Positions 6,360 through 6,516 of a stretch of 6,516 bases of DNA are shown here, piece after piece. The notes under the pieces were generated by a model. The model was not told the DNA's origin. It saw only the letters and a list, made by a program, of their open reading frames with translations, and searched no databases. The first letter of the stretch is position 1. The number at the start of each line of letters is the position of its first letter. The stretch is from an uncultured Streptococcus sp. (GTDB lineage Bacteria > Bacillota > Bacilli > Lactobacillales > Streptococcaceae). Both the position numbers and the translations under genes were made by a program. Location of the stretch: NCBI GenBank assembly GCA_902479835.1, contig CABSQC010000065.1, positions 1 to 6,516 of the forward strand. Reading direction: 5' to 3'.

Positions 6360-6368
6360 ATTATACCA
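6360..6368 (-). promoter_or_regulatory. rsgA operon promoter, extended -10
   Basis: TGGTATAAT (6368-6360) on the minus strand is a perfect extended -10 element, the same nine bases as before purR. No good -35 is present at 16-18 nt (CCAGCC at 17). The predicted start near 6354-6352 leaves a leader of about 22 nt. This short leader with its good ribosome binding site fits the first gene of the five-gene operon. Confidence 0.7.
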
Positions 6369-6419
6369 AAAAATGAGAAATAAGGCTGGATTGCTTGATA
6401 AGAAAATCTGCAAGCACTT

Positions 6420-6430
6420 CCTGTAACAGG
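6420..6430. repeat. 11-bp palindrome CCTGTAACAGG upstream of the rsgA promoter
   Basis: CCTGT and ACAGG are perfect inverted arms around a single central base, and the symmetry continues after two mismatches with AC/GT on the outside. It is centred about 60 bp before the -10 element. It could be an operator half-site pair or a small RNA hairpin; I do not match it to a known regulator. Confidence 0.4.
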
Positions 6431-6516
6431 TTGTAGTCTCATACTGTCTATGGTTTTCATGTTAGGGACTTTGACGTGTTTCCTTTTTTTCCTTGGCAAT
6501 TTTCCTAAAAAGTGTA

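Larger units (their letters stand above)
6331..6516. other. Intergenic region upstream of rsgA
   Basis: This stretch holds the rsgA ribosome binding site, an extended -10 promoter (6368-6360), an 11-bp palindrome (6430-6420), and TGCTTG (6416-6411), which can pair with CAAGCA (6397-6392) across a 13-nt loop without a T-run. On the minus strand one frame runs from the window edge and reads TLFRKIAKEKKETRQSP before TAA at 6464-6462. It could be the 3' tail of an upstream gene, but 17 codons are too few to judge. A longer frame running into rsgA (from about 6499) has no family resemblance or start signals, and I do not call it. Confidence 0.4.

Noticed and set aside
6239..6499. Minus-strand frame of 86 codons overlapping the start of rsgA
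   Set aside because: It runs out of frame through the well-supported rsgA start, has no ribosome binding site and its predicted product resembles nothing I know.
1..6516. CRISPR array, insertion sequence, prophage, toxin-antitoxin or defence system, tRNA or rRNA
   Set aside because: No spaced direct repeats, transposase, terminal repeats, tRNA cloverleaf or rRNA segments were found; the window is conserved housekeeping DNA.

Overview
This window is a stretch of Streptococcus core chromosome. RsgA, Rpe, the YhaM/Cbf1-type nuclease and PurR read as streptococcal versions, with viridans/mitis-sanguinis-like wording. The low-to-moderate GC and strong AGGAG-type ribosome binding sites agree. I cannot fix the species. 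Every gene supported here lies on the minus strand, so transcription runs from high to low coordinates.

Layout in transcription order: (1) 6516-6331, an intergenic stretch with a possible 3' tail of an upstream gene, a small palindrome and an extended -10 promoter. (2) 6330-1967, a tightly packed five-gene operon: rsgA (ribosome-assembly GTPase, TTG start), rpe (ribulose-phosphate epimerase), thiamine pyrophosphokinase, rmuC (membrane-anchored, nuclease-fold coiled-coil protein) and a YhaM/Cbf1-type 3'-5' exoribonuclease. Junctions are +14, -8, +1 and -14 nt, which suggests translational coupling. For three genes the longest reading frame overstates the N-terminus, and I give shorter starts. 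(3) 1916-1879, an intrinsic terminator ending that operon. It sits inside the promoter region of purR and overlaps a PurBox-like sequence. (4) 1834-459, purR and, 23 nt later, an unrecognised 178-residue single-pass membrane protein with a GTG start, a Lys/Glu-rich linker and a Gln/Ala/Pro-rich tail. (5) 458-254, the promoter and a roughly 130-nt leader of rpsL. The leader can fold into a closed three-way junction with competing pairings. (6) 253-1, the first 84 codons of rpsL (ribosomal protein S12), cut by the window edge.

The genes serve housekeeping functions: 30S maturation and the S12 decoding protein, RNA turnover, pentose phosphate and thiamine-cofactor metabolism (Rpe and TPP-dependent transketolase belong to the same pathway), and purine regulation through PRPP, itself made from pentose phosphates. 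I see no mobile element, CRISPR array, toxin-antitoxin pair or defence system, and no frameshifted gene. The points worth a second look are regulatory: the rpsL leader fold, the terminator/PurBox/promoter overlap before purR, and the unknown membrane protein between purR and rpsL.
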